A stretch of 64,000 nucleotides of DNA from Psychrobacillus psychrodurans (GTDB lineage Bacteria; Bacillota; Bacilli; Bacillales_A; Planococcaceae): NCBI GenBank assembly GCA_900114885.1, contig FOUN01000005.1:168460-232459 (forward strand), given 5' to 3'. Within the stretch, counting starts at the first letter, position 1. Each line of letters begins with the position of its first letter. Below, one piece after another: positions 47,927 through 59,794 of the stretch. The translations under genes and the position numbers were made by a program. The notes beneath the pieces were generated by a model. The model searched no databases. It was not told where the DNA came from and saw nothing but the letters and a program-made list of their open reading frames with translations.

Positions 47927-49186
47927 TTATTGAAATGTACGCCAGCCAATATCTTTACGATAGAATAGACCATTCCATTCAAAATCAGCTAAGCCTTCAT
48001 ATACTTTTTGTTGTGCTTCCTTCAAAGTAGACTCGCTCGCTGCCACGAGGATGACACGTCCTCCATTAGCTATAAAGTCTTCGTCTTCTACTTTAGTCCC
48101 AGCGTGGAAAACATATAATCCTGCGCTAGTTAATGTAGTCAAATCTGGAAGCTTAGCACCTTTTTTCACGTCAGCAGGGTAACCCTCAGATGCGATTACT
48201 ACACCAAGCACCGCTTCATCTGACCATGTTAATTCAAATGGTGTTTCATTCATCAAGGCTAACATGAACTTTCCAAAATCACTCGTCATTCGGGGCAATA
48301 CTACTTGCGTCTCCGGGTCTCCGAAACGCGCGTTGAACTCGATTACTTTTGGTCCTTCATTCGTCAAAATCAATCCTGCGTAAAGAATACCTGTAAATGT
48401 GATTCCTTCTGCTGTCATTGCTTTCACAGTTGGAACTACGACAGTTTCGTACGCTCTGTCAACTATGTCCGATGAGATTTGTGGAACTGGTGAATAAGCA
48501 CCCATTCCCCCTGTATTCGGTCCTTTATCGCCATCATAAGCACGCTTATGATCCTGTGCGATGACCATTGGATAAATTTGTCCTTTATGGACGAATGACA
48601 TAAAAGAGAATTCTTCTCCGGCTAAAAACTCTTCAATAACTACTCGTGATGAGGACTCTCCGTATAACTGATTACCAATCATGTCTTCCACAGCTTGGTT
48701 TGCCTCTTCCACTGTCATGGCAACTACGACACCTTTACCAGCTGCAAGTCCATCTGCTTTTACAACAATTGGAGCTCCTAGCTTTTCAATATATGCCTTC
48801 GCACTAGCTACCTCTGTGAAAGTTTCATACGCAGCTGTAGGAATATTGTATTTATCCATAATTTCTTTTGCGAACGCCTTACTTCCTTCAATTTGAGCTG
48901 CTGCTTTTGTGGGACCAAATATTCGTAAACCTTCTGCTTCAAAATAATCTACGATGCCGGCTGCCAGTGGTTGCTCTGGTCCTACAAATGTTAAGTCAAT
49001 GTTATTATCCTTTGCGAAGGTTGCCAGTTCTTCAAAAGCCAGCACATCAATGGGAACAATCTGAACATCCCTTGCTATGCCGTCATTACCCGGAGCTACA
49101 AATACATTTTCAACTGAAGGTGAATCCATGAATTGTTTGGCTATTGCATGCTCACGGCCACCACTACCAATTACGAGAATATTCAT
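47927..49186 (-). CDS. purD: Phosphoribosylamine-glycine ligase
   Basis: A 419-aa ATP-grasp enzyme joining 5-phosphoribosylamine and glycine (GAR synthesis, step 2). N-terminal MNILVIGSGGREHAIAKQF, then the FVGPEQPLAAGIVDYF region. The ATP-grasp core shows VVKADGLAAGKGVVVAMTVEEA and DHKRAYDGDKGPNTGGMGAYSPVPQ. The metal site is VIEFNARFGDPETQVVLPRM. It is the last gene of the pur operon, 14 bp after purH, with a terminator behind it. The C-terminal residues (NGLFYRKDIGWRTF) are normal. Confidence 0.97.
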   Translation of the reverse strand: MNILVIGSGGREHAIAKQFMDSPSVENVFVAPGNDGIARDVQIVPIDVLAFEELATFAKDNNIDLTFVGPEQPLAAGIVDYFEAEGLRIFGPTKAAAQIEGSKAFAKEIMDKYNIPTAAYETFTEVASAKAYIEKLGAPIVVKADGLAAGKGVVVAMTVEEANQAVEDMIGNQLYGESSSRVVIEEFLAGEEFSFMSFVHKGQIYPMVIAQDHKRAYDGDKGPNTGGMGAYSPVPQISSDIVDRAYETVVVPTVKAMTAEGITFTGILYAGLILTNEGPKVIEFNARFGDPETQVVLPRMTSDFGKFMLALMNETPFELTWSDEAVLGVVIASEGYPADVKKGAKLPDLTTLTSAGLYVFHAGTKVEDEDFIANGGRVILVAASESTLKEAQQKVYEGLADFEWNGLFYRKDIGWRTFQ

Positions 49187-49200
49187 CTAGATATTCCTCC

Positions 49201-50739
49201 TTAGTGTTTGAAATGACGAACGCCAGTGAATACCATCGCAATACCATATTCATTCGCTTTGTCGATAGAATCTTGGTCTTTCACTGACCCACCTGTTTGA
49301 ATAATAGCTGTAATACCTGCTTTAGCAGCTATCTCCACTGTATCGTTCATTGGGAAAAATGCATCTGAAGCAAGACCTGCTCCTATTGCACGTTGTCCCG
49401 CTTGCTCTAAAGCAATTTTAGCTGAGCCTACACGGTTCATCTGGCCTGCACCAACACCAATGGTCATATCTTCAGTTGCTACTACGATTGCATTAGATTT
49501 AACGTGTTTAACTACGCTCCAACCAAGCTCTAATGCTTTCCATTCATCGGCAGTTGGCTCCCGATCGGTTACTACTTTTACATCTGCATCCTTTAACCCG
49601 AATGTATCAGGGGATTGAACAAGTAATCCCCCCTCCACAGATACTGTATTCCACGCATCCTTTTTCGTTTGCTCATAAGAAATAGTCAAAAGGCGAATGT
49701 TCTTTTTCGCTGTAAGCATAGCAAGTGCCTCATCTGAAAATGAAGGAGCTATAATAATTTCTAAGAAAATACCTGCTAATACTTTTGCAGTTGCTGCATC
49801 TACTTCTCGATTTAATGCAACAATCCCACCAAAGATAGACGTTGAATCTGCTTCATAGGCTTTATTGAAAGCATCCGAAATTGTTTCGCCTGTCCCAACA
49901 CCACACGGATTCATGTGTTTCACCGCTACTGCAGCTGGAAGTTTAAACTCTTTTACGATTTGAATAGCTGCATTAGCATCCTGGATATTATTATAGGATA
50001 GCTCTTTACCATGCAGTTGTGTTGCAGAAGCAATCGAAAAATCAGAACCAAGTGGTCGTTTGTAAAATGCTGCTTGTTGATGAGGATTTTCACCATAACG
50101 TAAAGATTGCTTTCGTTCATATGTAAGTGTCAACAATTCTGGGAATTCTTCACCAGCTAAATCGGTCATATAGCCAGCAATCAATGCATCGTATGCAGCA
50201 GTGTGACGGAACACTTTTGCAGCAAGTTTGCGTCTTGTTTCAAGTGTCGTCTCACCACTCTCTTTTAACTGTGCAAGTACTTCAGCATAGTCAGATGCAT
50301 CTGTTATAACTGTTACGTACTGATGATTTTTCGCTGCTGAACGAAGCATTGATGGTCCGCCGATATCAATATTTTCAATAGCATCTTCAAATGTCACATC
50401 TTGTTTGGAAATCGTTTCACGGAAAGGATATAAATTTACACAAACTACTTGAATAGGAGTTATTTGATGCTCTTCTAGCTGTGCTTGGTGTGAAGGGTCG
50501 TCATGCTTTGCCAATAAACCACCATGTATCATTGGGTTCAATGTTTTTACTCGACCATCCAAAATTTCTGGAAAGTTCGTAACTTGGTCTACTGATGTAA
50601 TTGCCACACCATTTTGTTCTAAAAATGATTTCGTTCCACCAGTTGATAAAATTTCATAGCCAAGTAGTTCCAACTCTTTTGCAAACTCGAGAATTCCTGA
50701 TTTATCTGAAAGACTAATTAACGCACGTTTTGACACCAT
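49201..50739 (-). CDS. purH: Bifunctional AICAR transformylase / IMP cyclohydrolase
   Basis: A 512-aa enzyme for the last two steps to IMP. The N-terminal MGS-like cyclohydrolase domain starts [23 protein letters not shown] and contains [14 protein letters not shown] and [17 protein letters not shown]. The C-terminal transformylase has [14 protein letters not shown], the KH catalytic pair in [10 protein letters not shown], and the closing [36 protein letters not shown] lies upstream. In Bacillus subtilis purN is immediately before it, but here the 21-bp-period array fills the 810 bp between them, so purH expression may depend on reading through it. Confidence 0.97.
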   Translation of the reverse strand: MVSKRALISLSDKSGILEFAKELELLGYEILSTGGTKSFLEQNGVAITSVDQVTNFPEILDGRVKTLNPMIHGGLLAKHDDPSHQAQLEEHQITPIQVVCVNLYPFRETISKQDVTFEDAIENIDIGGPSMLRSAAKNHQYVTVITDASDYAEVLAQLKESGETTLETRRKLAAKVFRHTAAYDALIAGYMTDLAGEEFPELLTLTYERKQSLRYGENPHQQAAFYKRPLGSDFSIASATQLHGKELSYNNIQDANAAIQIVKEFKLPAAVAVKHMNPCGVGTGETISDAFNKAYEADSTSIFGGIVALNREVDAATAKVLAGIFLEIIIAPSFSDEALAMLTAKKNIRLLTISYEQTKKDAWNTVSVEGGLLVQSPDTFGLKDADVKVVTDREPTADEWKALELGWSVVKHVKSNAIVVATEDMTIGVGAGQMNRVGSAKIALEQAGQRAIGAGLASDAFFPMNDTVEIAAKAGITAIIQTGGSVKDQDSIDKANEYGIAMVFTGVRHFKH

Positions 50740-51549
50740 AATTCCTCCTTAAATTGGTAGTTCTATTTGTGTTCATTGTTGTTGGAATATTACCGCTGAG
50801 TTTAGAACTAATCATTGCCACTAAGCTGGATGTGCGCTGCCGCATCCACAAACAAGAGTTGTAATAAAGTTAGTAAATGGATATTTTTACCACTACGCAA
50901 GTAAATCATAACTAAGAGCAAGTAACCGTATCATAAGCGCAAGTAACTTATCTAGTTAAGCAAGTATTATTATGCTAAACGCAAGTAACTAGCGTGCCAA
51001 AGCAAGTAAAAATAAATATTTGCCTATTGATGACTATTCTTACGGCTATGCGCTGCTGTAAACCGATTAAATGGATATTTTTACCACTGCGCAAGTAAAA
51101 CATAACTAAGAGCAAGTAACCGTATCATAAGCGCAAGTATCTTATCAAGTTCAGCAAGTATTGTTATGCTAAACGCAAGTAACTAGCGTGCCAAAGCAAG
51201 TAAAACAAAATATTTGCCTTTTGATGACTATTTTTACGGCTATGCGCTGCTGTAAACCGATTAAATGGATATTTTTACCGCTAAGCAAGTAAATCATTCC
51301 AGAGAGCAAGTAACCGTATCATAAGCGCAAGTATCTTATAAAGTTAAGCAAGTATTGTTATGCTAAACGCAAGTAACTAACATGCCAAAGCAAGTAAAGC
51401 AACTACTTGCATTTAAATGACTATTTTTACGACTATGCGCTGCCGCACACTTCGCTTTCAAGGATGAGTCGGCTTCTGCCCCTACATCCTTTTTGAAGTC
51501 TCATTCTTCGTGCTCTTGCGGCATGTATGGCGCACATCCTAAGTATTAA
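50740..51549. repeat. Array of GCAAGTA sites, 21-bp period, in the pur operon
   Basis: Eighteen copies of GCAAGTA (core TACTTGC on the minus strand) in three blocks of six. First bases: 50897, 50918, 50939, 50960, 50981, 51002; then 51091, 51112, 51133, 51154, 51175, 51196; then 51285, 51306, 51327, 51348, 51369, 51390. Every step inside a block is exactly 21 bp and blocks repeat every 194 bp. Block-to-block spacers keep the run GGCTATGCGCTGCTGTAAAC and AAATGGATATTTTTACC. One inverted site (ACTTGC) is near 51404. The array core equals that of the 33.6-kb array but is on the opposite strand. No gene is encoded; purN and purH flank it. Confidence 0.9.
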
Positions 51550-52125
51550 TTACTTCCCAAACAACTGCTGTAAAGCTTTCGTATATAATGCATGCTCTAC
51601 TTCATGGATTCGTTTTTCGGTTTGTACTCTATCGCCTTCCACTACCTCTACTGCTTGCTGTGCTATGATAGTGCCAGTATCCATACCTGCGTCCACATAG
51701 TGAACCGTGACTCCAGTTACCTTTACTCCGTGCTCCATAGCTTGTCCGATGGCATCTTTTCCCGGAAATGCGGGTAGTAAAGAAGGATGGATATTGATAA
51801 TTCGATTTGGAAATGCTTCTAATAAAACATCTCCAATCAGTCGCATATATCCTGCAAGGACAATCCATTCCACGTTTAGTTCGGTTAGTTTTTCTAAAAT
51901 TGCTTGTTCATAAGCTGACTTAGAAGAAAAACTTGAAGGCTTAATAGCCAACGTAGCTATGCCCGCTTTTTCGGCACGTTCTACTATAAAAGCATCTGGC
52001 TTATCTGTCACTACTAGCACTGCTTCACCAGTGAGTTTTCCATCTTGCACTGCATCATAAATAGCCTGAAAGTTTGTACCACTTCCTGATGCAAATACAG
52101 CAAATTTCGTTACTACTTCGGTCAT
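51550..52125 (-). CDS. purN: Phosphoribosylglycinamide formyltransferase
   Basis: A 191-aa folate-dependent enzyme that formylates GAR (step 3). Family motifs: FAVFASGSGTNFQAIYDAV at the N-terminus, the folate loop VLAGYMRLIGDVLLEAFPNRIINIHPSLLPAFPG, in which Asn-x-His and a following Asp (VHYVDAGMDTGTII) are the catalytic residues. The ATG overlaps the purM stop by 1 nt. Downstream the operon is interrupted by the 21-bp-period array before purH resumes. Confidence 0.97.
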   Translation of the reverse strand: MTEVVTKFAVFASGSGTNFQAIYDAVQDGKLTGEAVLVVTDKPDAFIVERAEKAGIATLAIKPSSFSSKSAYEQAILEKLTELNVEWIVLAGYMRLIGDVLLEAFPNRIINIHPSLLPAFPGKDAIGQAMEHGVKVTGVTVHYVDAGMDTGTIIAQQAVEVVEGDRVQTEKRIHEVEHALYTKALQQLFGK

Positions 52126-53180
52126 TATACTAAGCTCCCGTCATGTGTTCCGTTGAAGATTACCCCTTCACCTTTCACAACACGACCAATTGTAAATGCC
52201 TTTTCTCCATGAGCTTCAGCAATTGAAATTGCTTTTTCAGCTTCTTCTGTAGAAAGTGCAAGTACAAAGCCTATCCCCATATTAAACACATTATATAAAT
52301 CACGGTCCGCTAGCTCGCCCTTTTCTTTTAAGAAATCAAATACAGGCAGCACTTCCCATGAACCCAGTTCAACTTCAACGGCTAGACCATCAGGCATCAT
52401 CCGTGGTAGATTTTCGTAAAACCCTCCGCCAGTCACATGTGCCATCCCATGAATAAAAAGCTCTTGATGCATTTCCATTACAGGCTTTGCATAAATTTTC
52501 GTAGGGGTTAAAAGGGCTTTACCAATTTCACCTAACGCCTCATATCCTTCCACAACATCACTCGGAGAGTAGCCTCGCTCTTCAAATACAATTTTGCGTA
52601 CAAGTGAATATCCATTTGAATGAACACCGCTTGAGGCAATACCTACTAACACATCGCCTTCTGCAATATTCTCACCTGTTACGATTTTTGATTTTTCACA
52701 AGCTCCTACTGCAAATCCAGCAAGATCATACTCATCTTCCTCGTAAAGACCAGGCATTTCCGCTGTTTCTCCACCGATTAATGCTGCTCCGGATTGTACA
52801 CAGCCGTCTGCTACCCCTTTAACAATTTGTTCAATTCTTTCAGGAACAGCTTTACCAACTGCTACGTAATCTAAGAAAAATAAGGGCTCGGCCCCTTGTG
52901 CTACGATATCATTAACACACATTGCTACACAGTCTACACCGATTGTATCGTGTGAATCTGTCATAAATGCAAGCTTCAATTTTGTTCCAACACCATCTGT
53001 TCCAGAGATCAAAACAGGTTCCTTATAATTCAATGAAGATAAATCGAACATCCCACCGAAACCACCGAAAGTGCCCATGATTCCTTTTCTAGCTGTACGC
53101 TCGACATGTGATTTCATTCTTTGCACGGCTTCATATCCAGCTTCAATATTAACGCCTGCTTTTTCATATGCTTTTGACAT
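52125..53180 (-). CDS. purM: Phosphoribosylformylglycinamidine cyclo-ligase
   Basis: A 351-aa AIR synthetase (step 5), PurM/ThiL superfamily dimer. Conserved: [19 protein letters not shown], the ATP-binding [71 protein letters not shown] and [15 protein letters not shown] (as [12 protein letters not shown]). AGGAGG precedes the ATG. It lies between purF (11 bp) and purN (1-nt overlap), a standard pur operon position. Confidence 0.97.
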   Translation of the reverse strand: MSKAYEKAGVNIEAGYEAVQRMKSHVERTARKGIMGTFGGFGGMFDLSSLNYKEPVLISGTDGVGTKLKLAFMTDSHDTIGVDCVAMCVNDIVAQGAEPLFFLDYVAVGKAVPERIEQIVKGVADGCVQSGAALIGGETAEMPGLYEEDEYDLAGFAVGACEKSKIVTGENIAEGDVLVGIASSGVHSNGYSLVRKIVFEERGYSPSDVVEGYEALGEIGKALLTPTKIYAKPVMEMHQELFIHGMAHVTGGGFYENLPRMMPDGLAVEVELGSWEVLPVFDFLKEKGELADRDLYNVFNMGIGFVLALSTEEAEKAISIAEAHGEKAFTIGRVVKGEGVIFNGTHDGSLV

Positions 53181-53191
53181 GTAAAATCCTC

Positions 53192-54613
53192 CTATCGAAC
53201 AAGCTCTTTTTCATGTGGTAATTTCGTATCCGCGTAAATACTTGTCGGATATTCTCCAGTGAAACATGCTAAGCATTGCCCACAGTTTTTTTCAGCATCT
53301 GATCTTCCAATTGCCTCTACCATTCCTTCAACCGATAAGAATGTTAACGAATCCGCTCCGATCAATTCACACATCTCATCAATTGTATTATTAGCAGCAA
53401 TCAGTTCAGAATCCGAACTAATATCAATGCCATAAAAACAAGGATTCTTCAAAGGAGGAGAGCTAATAACAACATGAACTTCTGTTGCTCCAGCTTCCTT
53501 CAACATTTTCACAATGCGACGAGAAGTAGTTCCACGAACAATTGAATCATCTACCATAACTACCCGTTTGCCATTCACAACCTGACGTACTGGTGACAGC
53601 TTCATCTTGACACCACGCTCACGCAGGTCTTGTGATGGCTGAATAAATGTTCTGCCAACATAACGGTTTTTAATAAGACCAAGCTCATAAGGAATACCTG
53701 TAGCCTCTGAAAAACCAATGGCAGCAGAAATACTTGAATCTGGTACACCTGTTACAACGTCTGCATCAATAGATAATTCTTTTGCAAGCTGCTTACCAAG
53801 ACGTTTTCTAGCCATATGAATATTAATACCATCAATATCTGAATCAGGACGAGAAAAGTAGACATACTCCATCGTACAAATAGCACGGTCTTTTTTTTCT
53901 ACATAACGCTCTGAACGACAACCTTCTTCATTTATTACTAATAATTCACCTGGGTCAATCGAACGGACCAACTCTGCACCAATTAAATCGAATGCACTTG
54001 TTTCAGATGCAACTACCCATGCACCGTCTAACATCCCTAAAGAAAGAGGTCGCATGCCCTGTGGATCCTGCGCCACATACATAGCATGCTCGGTCATGAT
54101 AATAACAGCAAAAGCTCCATCTAATAAGCGTAATGCTTGTTTTGCACGATCTTCAAATGAAGCAAGATTACTCTTCTTCAACAAATGCGCAAGAACTTCT
54201 GTATCAGATGTTGTTTGGAAAATACTACCCTGCTGCTCTAAGTTACGTTTTAAACGAGTTGCATTTACGATATTCCCGTTGTGTGCAATCGCAAGGCCTC
54301 CAGTTGTCGAATTAAATAACAAAGGCTGAACATTTTCAATGCCAGAGCCACCCGAGGTAGCATAGCGAACATGGCCTATTGCAGCATGCCCCTCTAATTT
54401 CTCTAGTTTGCCGTTATTAAATACATCGTTTACTAGACCTTCCCCTTTTACTGCACGTAGGTACTTGCCATCCGTCACGATAATTCCAGCACCTTCTTGC
54501 CCCCTGTGTTGAAGTGCGTGTAATCCATAATAAGTCATGGCTGCAGGATTTGGATGTCCCCATATCCCGAATACACCACATTCTTCGTTTAAGCCTCTGA
54601 GTTCAGCAAGCAT
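53192..54613 (-). CDS. purF: Amidophosphoribosyltransferase
   Basis: A 473-aa enzyme that commits PRPP to purine synthesis. An 11-residue propeptide ([11 protein letters not shown]) is removed to free the catalytic Cys12 (CGVFGIWG). The glutaminase domain has [11 protein letters not shown] and HNGNIVNA; the transferase has the PRPP loop [18 protein letters not shown]. The [4Fe-4S] cluster ligands are visible in [20 protein letters not shown] and CGQCLACF, so this is the Bacillus-type oxygen-labile enzyme. ATG 54613 follows AAAGGAG at 8 nt; the longer frame starting at 54631 would disrupt the propeptide. It overlaps purL by 25 bp. Confidence 0.96.
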   Translation of the reverse strand: MLAELRGLNEECGVFGIWGHPNPAAMTYYGLHALQHRGQEGAGIIVTDGKYLRAVKGEGLVNDVFNNGKLEKLEGHAAIGHVRYATSGGSGIENVQPLLFNSTTGGLAIAHNGNIVNATRLKRNLEQQGSIFQTTSDTEVLAHLLKKSNLASFEDRAKQALRLLDGAFAVIIMTEHAMYVAQDPQGMRPLSLGMLDGAWVVASETSAFDLIGAELVRSIDPGELLVINEEGCRSERYVEKKDRAICTMEYVYFSRPDSDIDGINIHMARKRLGKQLAKELSIDADVVTGVPDSSISAAIGFSEATGIPYELGLIKNRYVGRTFIQPSQDLRERGVKMKLSPVRQVVNGKRVVMVDDSIVRGTTSRRIVKMLKEAGATEVHVVISSPPLKNPCFYGIDISSDSELIAANNTIDEMCELIGADSLTFLSVEGMVEAIGRSDAEKNCGQCLACFTGEYPTSIYADTKLPHEKELVR

Positions 54614-56820
54614 GATATTGCTCCTTTCCAAGCGGAACGGAATTCATCAACAGAACCGCTAATCCAAGTAGTTCCGTCTTCATGTGAGATTACTATATTA
54701 TTAGAATCAGTTACTGTACCAATTTGTACTGCATCTGCTACGATTTCTTCAAACTTCTTAGCATGTTCAGGTTTTACCGTTACGATAAAGCGTGATTGAG
54801 ATTCACTGAATAACGCACTTGTAGCCGATCCAGTAATAGTTACTTCTACTCCAAGACCAGTAGCACCGAAAGCTTTTTCAGCTAAAGCTACTGCAAATCC
54901 ACCCTCCGAGATATCATGTGCAGACTGTACAACCTCAGATTTGATTGCGTTTAAAAGAGCTTTTTGACGTGCTACTTCTACTTCTAAATCGATTGATGGT
55001 GCTTGTCCAAAAATACGTTTTTCTACTAATTTTTGAAGCTCTGATCCACCAAATTCTGTTTTTGTTTCACCAATTACGTATACAATATCTCCAATTTGTT
55101 TCACCGATTGGGTCGTTACATGTGCAAGGTCTTCTACAAGTCCAACCATGCCAATTGTTGGTGTTGGATAAACCGCAGTCCCACTACGTTCGTTATATAA
55201 AGATACATTCCCACCGATTACTGGTGATTCTAATGCAATACATGCCTCAGAAATACCGTCTGCTGATTTCTCAATTTGCCAGAAGATTTCTGGATTCTCT
55301 GGGTTACCAAAGTTTAAACAGTCCGTAATAGCAAGCGGTTTTGCACCTGAACAAACAACATTTCGAGCAGCTTCAGCTACCGCAATCTTACCGCCAACAA
55401 CTGGGTCTAAATAGATATAACGTGAATTACAATCTGTTGTCATAGCAAGTCCTTTATTAGTCCCACGAACTCGAACTACCGCAGCATCTGAACCAGGTGT
55501 TACAACTGTACTTGTGCGTACTTGATAATCGTATTGATCGTAAACCCATTCTTTAGAAGCAATTGTAGGTTGTTGAAGTAGATTTAGTAAAGTCTCTTTA
55601 TAATCTGACACTGCAGGCTCTACATTTTCCAACGCTTGGAATTCTGTATAGTAAGCAGGTACTGATGAGGGTTTATAGTAAACTGGTGCTTCTTCTGCAA
55701 GTGCATCTGCAGGTACATTTGCTACTATTTCTCCGTTATGAATTAAACGAAGCATTTTATCACTTGTAACTTTACCAACCGCTACACAATCTAGGTCATA
55801 TTTTTCAAAGATTTTAACAATCTCATCTTCACGGCCTTTTTTCACAACGATTAGCATACGTTCCTGTGATTCAGAAAGCATCATTTCATAGGCTGTCATC
55901 CCAGTTTCACGTTGTGGTACGAAATCTAAGTTCATTTCTACACCGAAGCCAGCTTTAGAAGCCATTTCTGCAGACGAGGAAGTTAATCCTGCTGCTCCCA
56001 TATCTTGAATACCAATTAATGCATCCGATTTAATCACTTCTAAACAAGCCTCTAATAGAAGTTTCTCCATGAAAGGATCTCCTACTTGAACGGCTGGACG
56101 TTTTTCTTCAGAAGCTTCAGTTAACTCTTCCGATGCAAATGTTGCACCATGAATACCGTCACGTCCAGTTTTTGCTCCAGCATACATTACTGTATTACCT
56201 TCACCTGCTGCTATCCCTTTTTGAATATCCTCATGATTGATCAGTCCAACACACATTGCATTAACAAGTGGATTTCCTTCGTAACAATCGTCAAATTGAA
56301 TTTCTCCACCTACTGTTGGAATTCCTATGCAGTTACCATAACCAGCTATACCAGCTACTACCTCTTCAAATAAGTATTTCACACGTGGAGTCTTGAGTTC
56401 TCCAAAACGAAGTGAATTAAGCATTGCAATTGGACGTGCTCCCATCGAGAAAACATCACGGATAATACCGCCAACGCCTGTTGCTGCTCCTTGGTAAGGT
56501 TCAATCGCAGATGGATGATTATGAGACTCCATTTTGAATACGACTGCTTGACCATCGCCAATATCAACGATTCCAGCACCTTCACCCGGCCCTTGTAAAA
56601 CATGTTCCCCTTTTGTAGGGAACTTACTTAAAACAGGTTTAGAGTTTTTATACGAACAATGCTCCGACCACATAACTGAAAATAAACCAGTTTCAGTATA
56701 GTTAGGTAGACGTCCAAGAATTTTCTCAACCATTTCAAATTCTGAATCGGACATTCCCATTTGAGCATATATTTTTTGTTCCTTAATTTGCGTTGGATTT
56801 GGTTCAAGCATGACTGACAT
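54589..56820 (-). CDS. purL: Phosphoribosylformylglycinamidine synthase subunit PurL
   Basis: A 743-aa small-type PurL, the synthetase of the PurLQS complex (step 4). ATP-grasp-free PurM-like duplicated fold with the first active half [42 protein letters not shown] and [14 protein letters not shown], and the structural half with [30 protein letters not shown]. Absence of a glutaminase domain is normal here, since PurQ supplies it. GGAGGG lies 6 nt before the ATG. It overlaps purQ by 17 bp and purF by 25 bp, so translation is coupled. Confidence 0.97.
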   Translation of the reverse strand: MSVMLEPNPTQIKEQKIYAQMGMSDSEFEMVEKILGRLPNYTETGLFSVMWSEHCSYKNSKPVLSKFPTKGEHVLQGPGEGAGIVDIGDGQAVVFKMESHNHPSAIEPYQGAATGVGGIIRDVFSMGARPIAMLNSLRFGELKTPRVKYLFEEVVAGIAGYGNCIGIPTVGGEIQFDDCYEGNPLVNAMCVGLINHEDIQKGIAAGEGNTVMYAGAKTGRDGIHGATFASEELTEASEEKRPAVQVGDPFMEKLLLEACLEVIKSDALIGIQDMGAAGLTSSSAEMASKAGFGVEMNLDFVPQRETGMTAYEMMLSESQERMLIVVKKGREDEIVKIFEKYDLDCVAVGKVTSDKMLRLIHNGEIVANVPADALAEEAPVYYKPSSVPAYYTEFQALENVEPAVSDYKETLLNLLQQPTIASKEWVYDQYDYQVRTSTVVTPGSDAAVVRVRGTNKGLAMTTDCNSRYIYLDPVVGGKIAVAEAARNVVCSGAKPLAITDCLNFGNPENPEIFWQIEKSADGISEACIALESPVIGGNVSLYNERSGTAVYPTPTIGMVGLVEDLAHVTTQSVKQIGDIVYVIGETKTEFGGSELQKLVEKRIFGQAPSIDLEVEVARQKALLNAIKSEVVQSAHDISEGGFAVALAEKAFGATGLGVEVTITGSATSALFSESQSRFIVTVKPEHAKKFEEIVADAVQIGTVTDSNNIVISHEDGTTWISGSVDEFRSAWKGAISCLLNSEA

Positions 56821-57490
56821 GAGTTTCCCTCCACTGTTTTACTATTGATTTGAATAATGCTAGTCCATCCGAGCCACCCACAAGTTCATGTACAGCGCGC
56901 TCTGGATGAGGCATCATGCCAAGCACGTTTCCTTTTTCATTGATAATACCTGCAATATCCTCAATGCTACCGTTTGGATTGTCTGTAGCGTATGTGAAAA
57001 CGATTTGGTTATTATCTTTTAATCTAGCAAGTGTTTCATCGTCGCAATAATAATTCCCCTCACCATGTGCGATTGGAATTTGAATTACTTCGTCTTTTTC
57101 ATATCCAGCAGTAAACTGTGTTTCATTGTTTACTACTTTCAACTCAACGGTACGACACATGAATTTTAAGTTTTTATTACGTAGAAGGGCTCCGGGTAGT
57201 AACCCTGCTTCGGTCAACACCTGGAATCCGTTACAAATCCCAAGAACCGGCTTGCCTGCTTCAGCTGCTTTAACTACCTCTGACATTACGTTAGATTGGT
57301 TAGCCATAGCTCCACAACGTAGGTAATCCCCATAAGAGAATCCTCCTGGCAATAAAATACCATCAAATCCGCTTAAATCCTTCTCATCATGCCAAACGTA
57401 TTCTACTTCTTCCCCAAGCTCGTCTTTGATCGCGTGATACATATCTAAATCACAGTTCGATCCAGGAAATACGATTACCGCAAACTTCAT
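56804..57490 (-). CDS. purQ: Phosphoribosylformylglycinamidine synthase subunit PurQ
   Basis: A 228-aa class I glutamine amidotransferase that supplies ammonia to PurL. Nucleophile Cys is in [21 protein letters not shown]; the His and Glu of the triad are in MMPHPERA near the C-terminus. The N-terminal [19 protein letters not shown] is typical. It overlaps purS by 4 nt (ATGA) and purL by 17 nt, as expected for a complex made in fixed ratio. Confidence 0.97.
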   Translation of the reverse strand: MKFAVIVFPGSNCDLDMYHAIKDELGEEVEYVWHDEKDLSGFDGILLPGGFSYGDYLRCGAMANQSNVMSEVVKAAEAGKPVLGICNGFQVLTEAGLLPGALLRNKNLKFMCRTVELKVVNNETQFTAGYEKDEVIQIPIAHGEGNYYCDDETLARLKDNNQIVFTYATDNPNGSIEDIAGIINEKGNVLGMMPHPERAVHELVGGSDGLALFKSIVKQWRETHVSHA

Positions 57491-57741
57491 TTGCTTACAG
57501 CCTCCTCAACTTCATAACGATAGTCTTCGATTACTGTATTAGCTAAAAGCTTTTCACACATTTCCTTTATTACTGAATCTATGTCACGTGTTCCCTCTTC
57601 AATTTGAAGCTCTAAAAATTTCCCTATACGAACGTCCTTCACTTCTTTATAGTCCATCGAGTGAAGAGCTCCCATAACTGCAGAACCTTGTGGATCTAAA
57701 ACACTTTCACGTAATGTCACATATACTTTAACTTTTTTCAT
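57487..57741 (-). CDS. purS: Phosphoribosylformylglycinamidine synthase subunit PurS
   Basis: An 84-aa structural subunit that bridges PurL and PurQ. It begins [21 protein letters not shown] and includes [18 protein letters not shown], the family signature. It overlaps the genes on both sides by 4 nt, between purC and purQ. Its presence with small PurL confirms the three-subunit Gram-positive enzyme. Confidence 0.96.
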   Translation of the reverse strand: MKKVKVYVTLRESVLDPQGSAVMGALHSMDYKEVKDVRIGKFLELQIEEGTRDIDSVIKEMCEKLLANTVIEDYRYEVEEAVSK

Positions 57742-58460
57742 TTTGATAATCCTCCTAGGCGGGAAAGTATTATTTCATAAACTTCTGTTAAGCTTCCTAA
57801 ATTACGTCTAAACACATCTTTGTCTAGTTTGTTATTTGTTTTGTCGTCCCACAATCTACAAGTGTCGGGAGAAATTTCATCCGCAAGTAGGATTTCTCCG
57901 TTTGCTGTTTTTCCAAACTCTAGTTTAAAATCGATTAGGGTAACTCCTATTTCCTTGAAAATGGGCATCAGCACTTGATTGATTTCTAATGCTTTTGATT
58001 GAAGGGTATCTATTTCCTCTGGTGTAGCAAGTGCTAGTAATTCTAGATGAGCATTTGTTAATAAAGGATCTCCGAGTTCATCATCCTTGTAATAAAATTC
58101 CACGATAGTGTGCTTTAAAGGTGTTCCCTCTTTAATTCCTAATCTCTTTGATAGACTACCAGCTGCAATATTACGGACTACTACTTCAAGTGGAATGATA
58201 TCCACTTTGCGAACAAGTTGCTCATTGTCTGAGATTTGTTCTACAAAGTGGGATTCAATTCCTTGACTTTTTAACTGCTCAAAAAGGATAGTAGTGATTT
58301 TATTGTTTAAAATACCTTTTCCATCGATGTTTTCCTTTTTCTCACCGTTAAATGCTGTAGCACTGTCCTTATATGATACAAAGAGGATATTTTCATCCTC
58401 TGTTTCGAATAATTGTTTTGCTTTACCTTCGTATAATAGGCGACCTTTTTCCACTTTCAA
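57738..58460 (-). CDS. purC: Phosphoribosylaminoimidazole-succinocarboxamide synthase
   Basis: A 240-aa SAICAR synthetase (step 8). Signs: KGRLLYEGKAKQLFETEDENILFVSYKDSATAFNG with the nucleotide loop, then VVRNIAAGSLSKRLGIKEG and LADEISPDTCRLWD with the metal and substrate residues. The overlap with purS is 4 nt (ATGA), and purB ends 22 bp upstream. The length is normal. Confidence 0.97.
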   Translation of the reverse strand: MKVEKGRLLYEGKAKQLFETEDENILFVSYKDSATAFNGEKKENIDGKGILNNKITTILFEQLKSQGIESHFVEQISDNEQLVRKVDIIPLEVVVRNIAAGSLSKRLGIKEGTPLKHTIVEFYYKDDELGDPLLTNAHLELLALATPEEIDTLQSKALEINQVLMPIFKEIGVTLIDFKLEFGKTANGEILLADEISPDTCRLWDDKTNNKLDKDVFRRNLGSLTEVYEIILSRLGGLSK

Positions 58461-58482
58461 TTCCCCCTAATCAATTTAAAGC

Positions 58483-59778
58483 TTAGTTAAGTCCTAAACG
58501 TTCAAAAATCATATCTACATGTTGAATGTGATAGTTATAGTCAAAGCAATCATCTAGCTCTTCTTTTGATAACAATGAAGTAACTTGCTCATTCGCATCT
58601 ACAAAAGTACGGAAAGCAGTTTGAGACTCCCACGCTTGCATCGCAAGTGGTTGTACAGTATCATATGCCGTTTCACGAGCTAGCCCTTTATCAATTAATG
58701 CTAACAAAACTCGTTGAGAGTATATTAGACCTAAAGTTGAATCCATATTGCGTTTCATGTTTTCTGGGAACACAGTTAAGTTTTTCACGATATTACCAAA
58801 GCGGTTTAACATATAGTTAAGTGCAATTGTTGCATCAGGTAAGATTACTCGTTCTGCAGACGAATGAGAAATATCTCTTTCATGCCATAAAGCAACATTT
58901 TCATATGCCGTCATCATGTAGCCTCGGATAAGTCTTGATAGCCCAACCATGTTTTCAGACCCAATAGGATTACGCTTATGTGGCATTGCAGAAGAACCTT
59001 TTTGACCTTTTGAGAAGAATTCCTCTACTTCACGTGTTTCTGATTTTTGAAGACCACGAATTTCTGTAGCAAATTTCTCGATTGATGTAGCAACTAATGC
59101 GATAACACTTAAGTATTGTGCATGACGATCACGTTGTAATGTTTGAGTAGAAATTGGTGATGCTGCTAAACCTAATTTTTCACATACATATTGCTCTACA
59201 AACGGATCAATATTTGCATATGTTCCAACAGCACCGGACATTTTACCTGTTTCAATTACTTTTGCAGCAGCTTCAAATCGTTCTAGGTTACGTTTCATTT
59301 CCTCAGTCCATAGAGCTAGCTTTAGTCCAAGAGTAGTTGGCTCTGCATGAACTCCATGCGTACGTCCCATCATTACTGTGTATTTATGCTCTTTTGCTTT
59401 GTTTTCTAAGATTTCGATAAAGTTTTCAATATCTTTACGTAAAATAACATTTGCTTGTTTAATAATATAAGAAAGAGCTGTATCTACTACGTCAGTAGAA
59501 GTCAGACCGTAATGTACCCACTTGCGCTCTTCTCCTAAAGTTTCTGATACGGCACGAGTGAACGCTACTACGTCATGTCTAGTTTCTTTTTCAATTTCTA
59601 AAATACGGACTACGTCGAAAGAAGCATTTTTACGAAGAAGAACTGTGTCTTCTTTAGGAATATCTCCAATTTCAGCCCAAGCTTCACAGGCAAGAATTTC
59701 TACTTCTAACCATGCATTATATTTATTTTGTTCTGTCCAAATTGCTCCCATTTCCGGGCGTGTATAACGTTCTATCAT
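58483..59778 (-). CDS. purB: Adenylosuccinate lyase
   Basis: A 431-aa lyase of the fumarase/aspartase superfamily, which splits both SAICAR and adenylosuccinate. The signature loop is [15 protein letters not shown], with the catalytic Ser region just before it. Other matches: [27 protein letters not shown] at the N-terminus, [13 protein letters not shown] and [21 protein letters not shown], with its catalytic His. AGGAGG precedes the ATG. It lies between purK (16 bp) and purC (22 bp). Confidence 0.97.
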   Translation of the reverse strand: MIERYTRPEMGAIWTEQNKYNAWLEVEILACEAWAEIGDIPKEDTVLLRKNASFDVVRILEIEKETRHDVVAFTRAVSETLGEERKWVHYGLTSTDVVDTALSYIIKQANVILRKDIENFIEILENKAKEHKYTVMMGRTHGVHAEPTTLGLKLALWTEEMKRNLERFEAAAKVIETGKMSGAVGTYANIDPFVEQYVCEKLGLAASPISTQTLQRDRHAQYLSVIALVATSIEKFATEIRGLQKSETREVEEFFSKGQKGSSAMPHKRNPIGSENMVGLSRLIRGYMMTAYENVALWHERDISHSSAERVILPDATIALNYMLNRFGNIVKNLTVFPENMKRNMDSTLGLIYSQRVLLALIDKGLARETAYDTVQPLAMQAWESQTAFRTFVDANEQVTSLLSKEELDDCFDYNYHIQHVDMIFERLGLN

Positions 59779-59794
59779 TTAACTTCCTCCTAGG

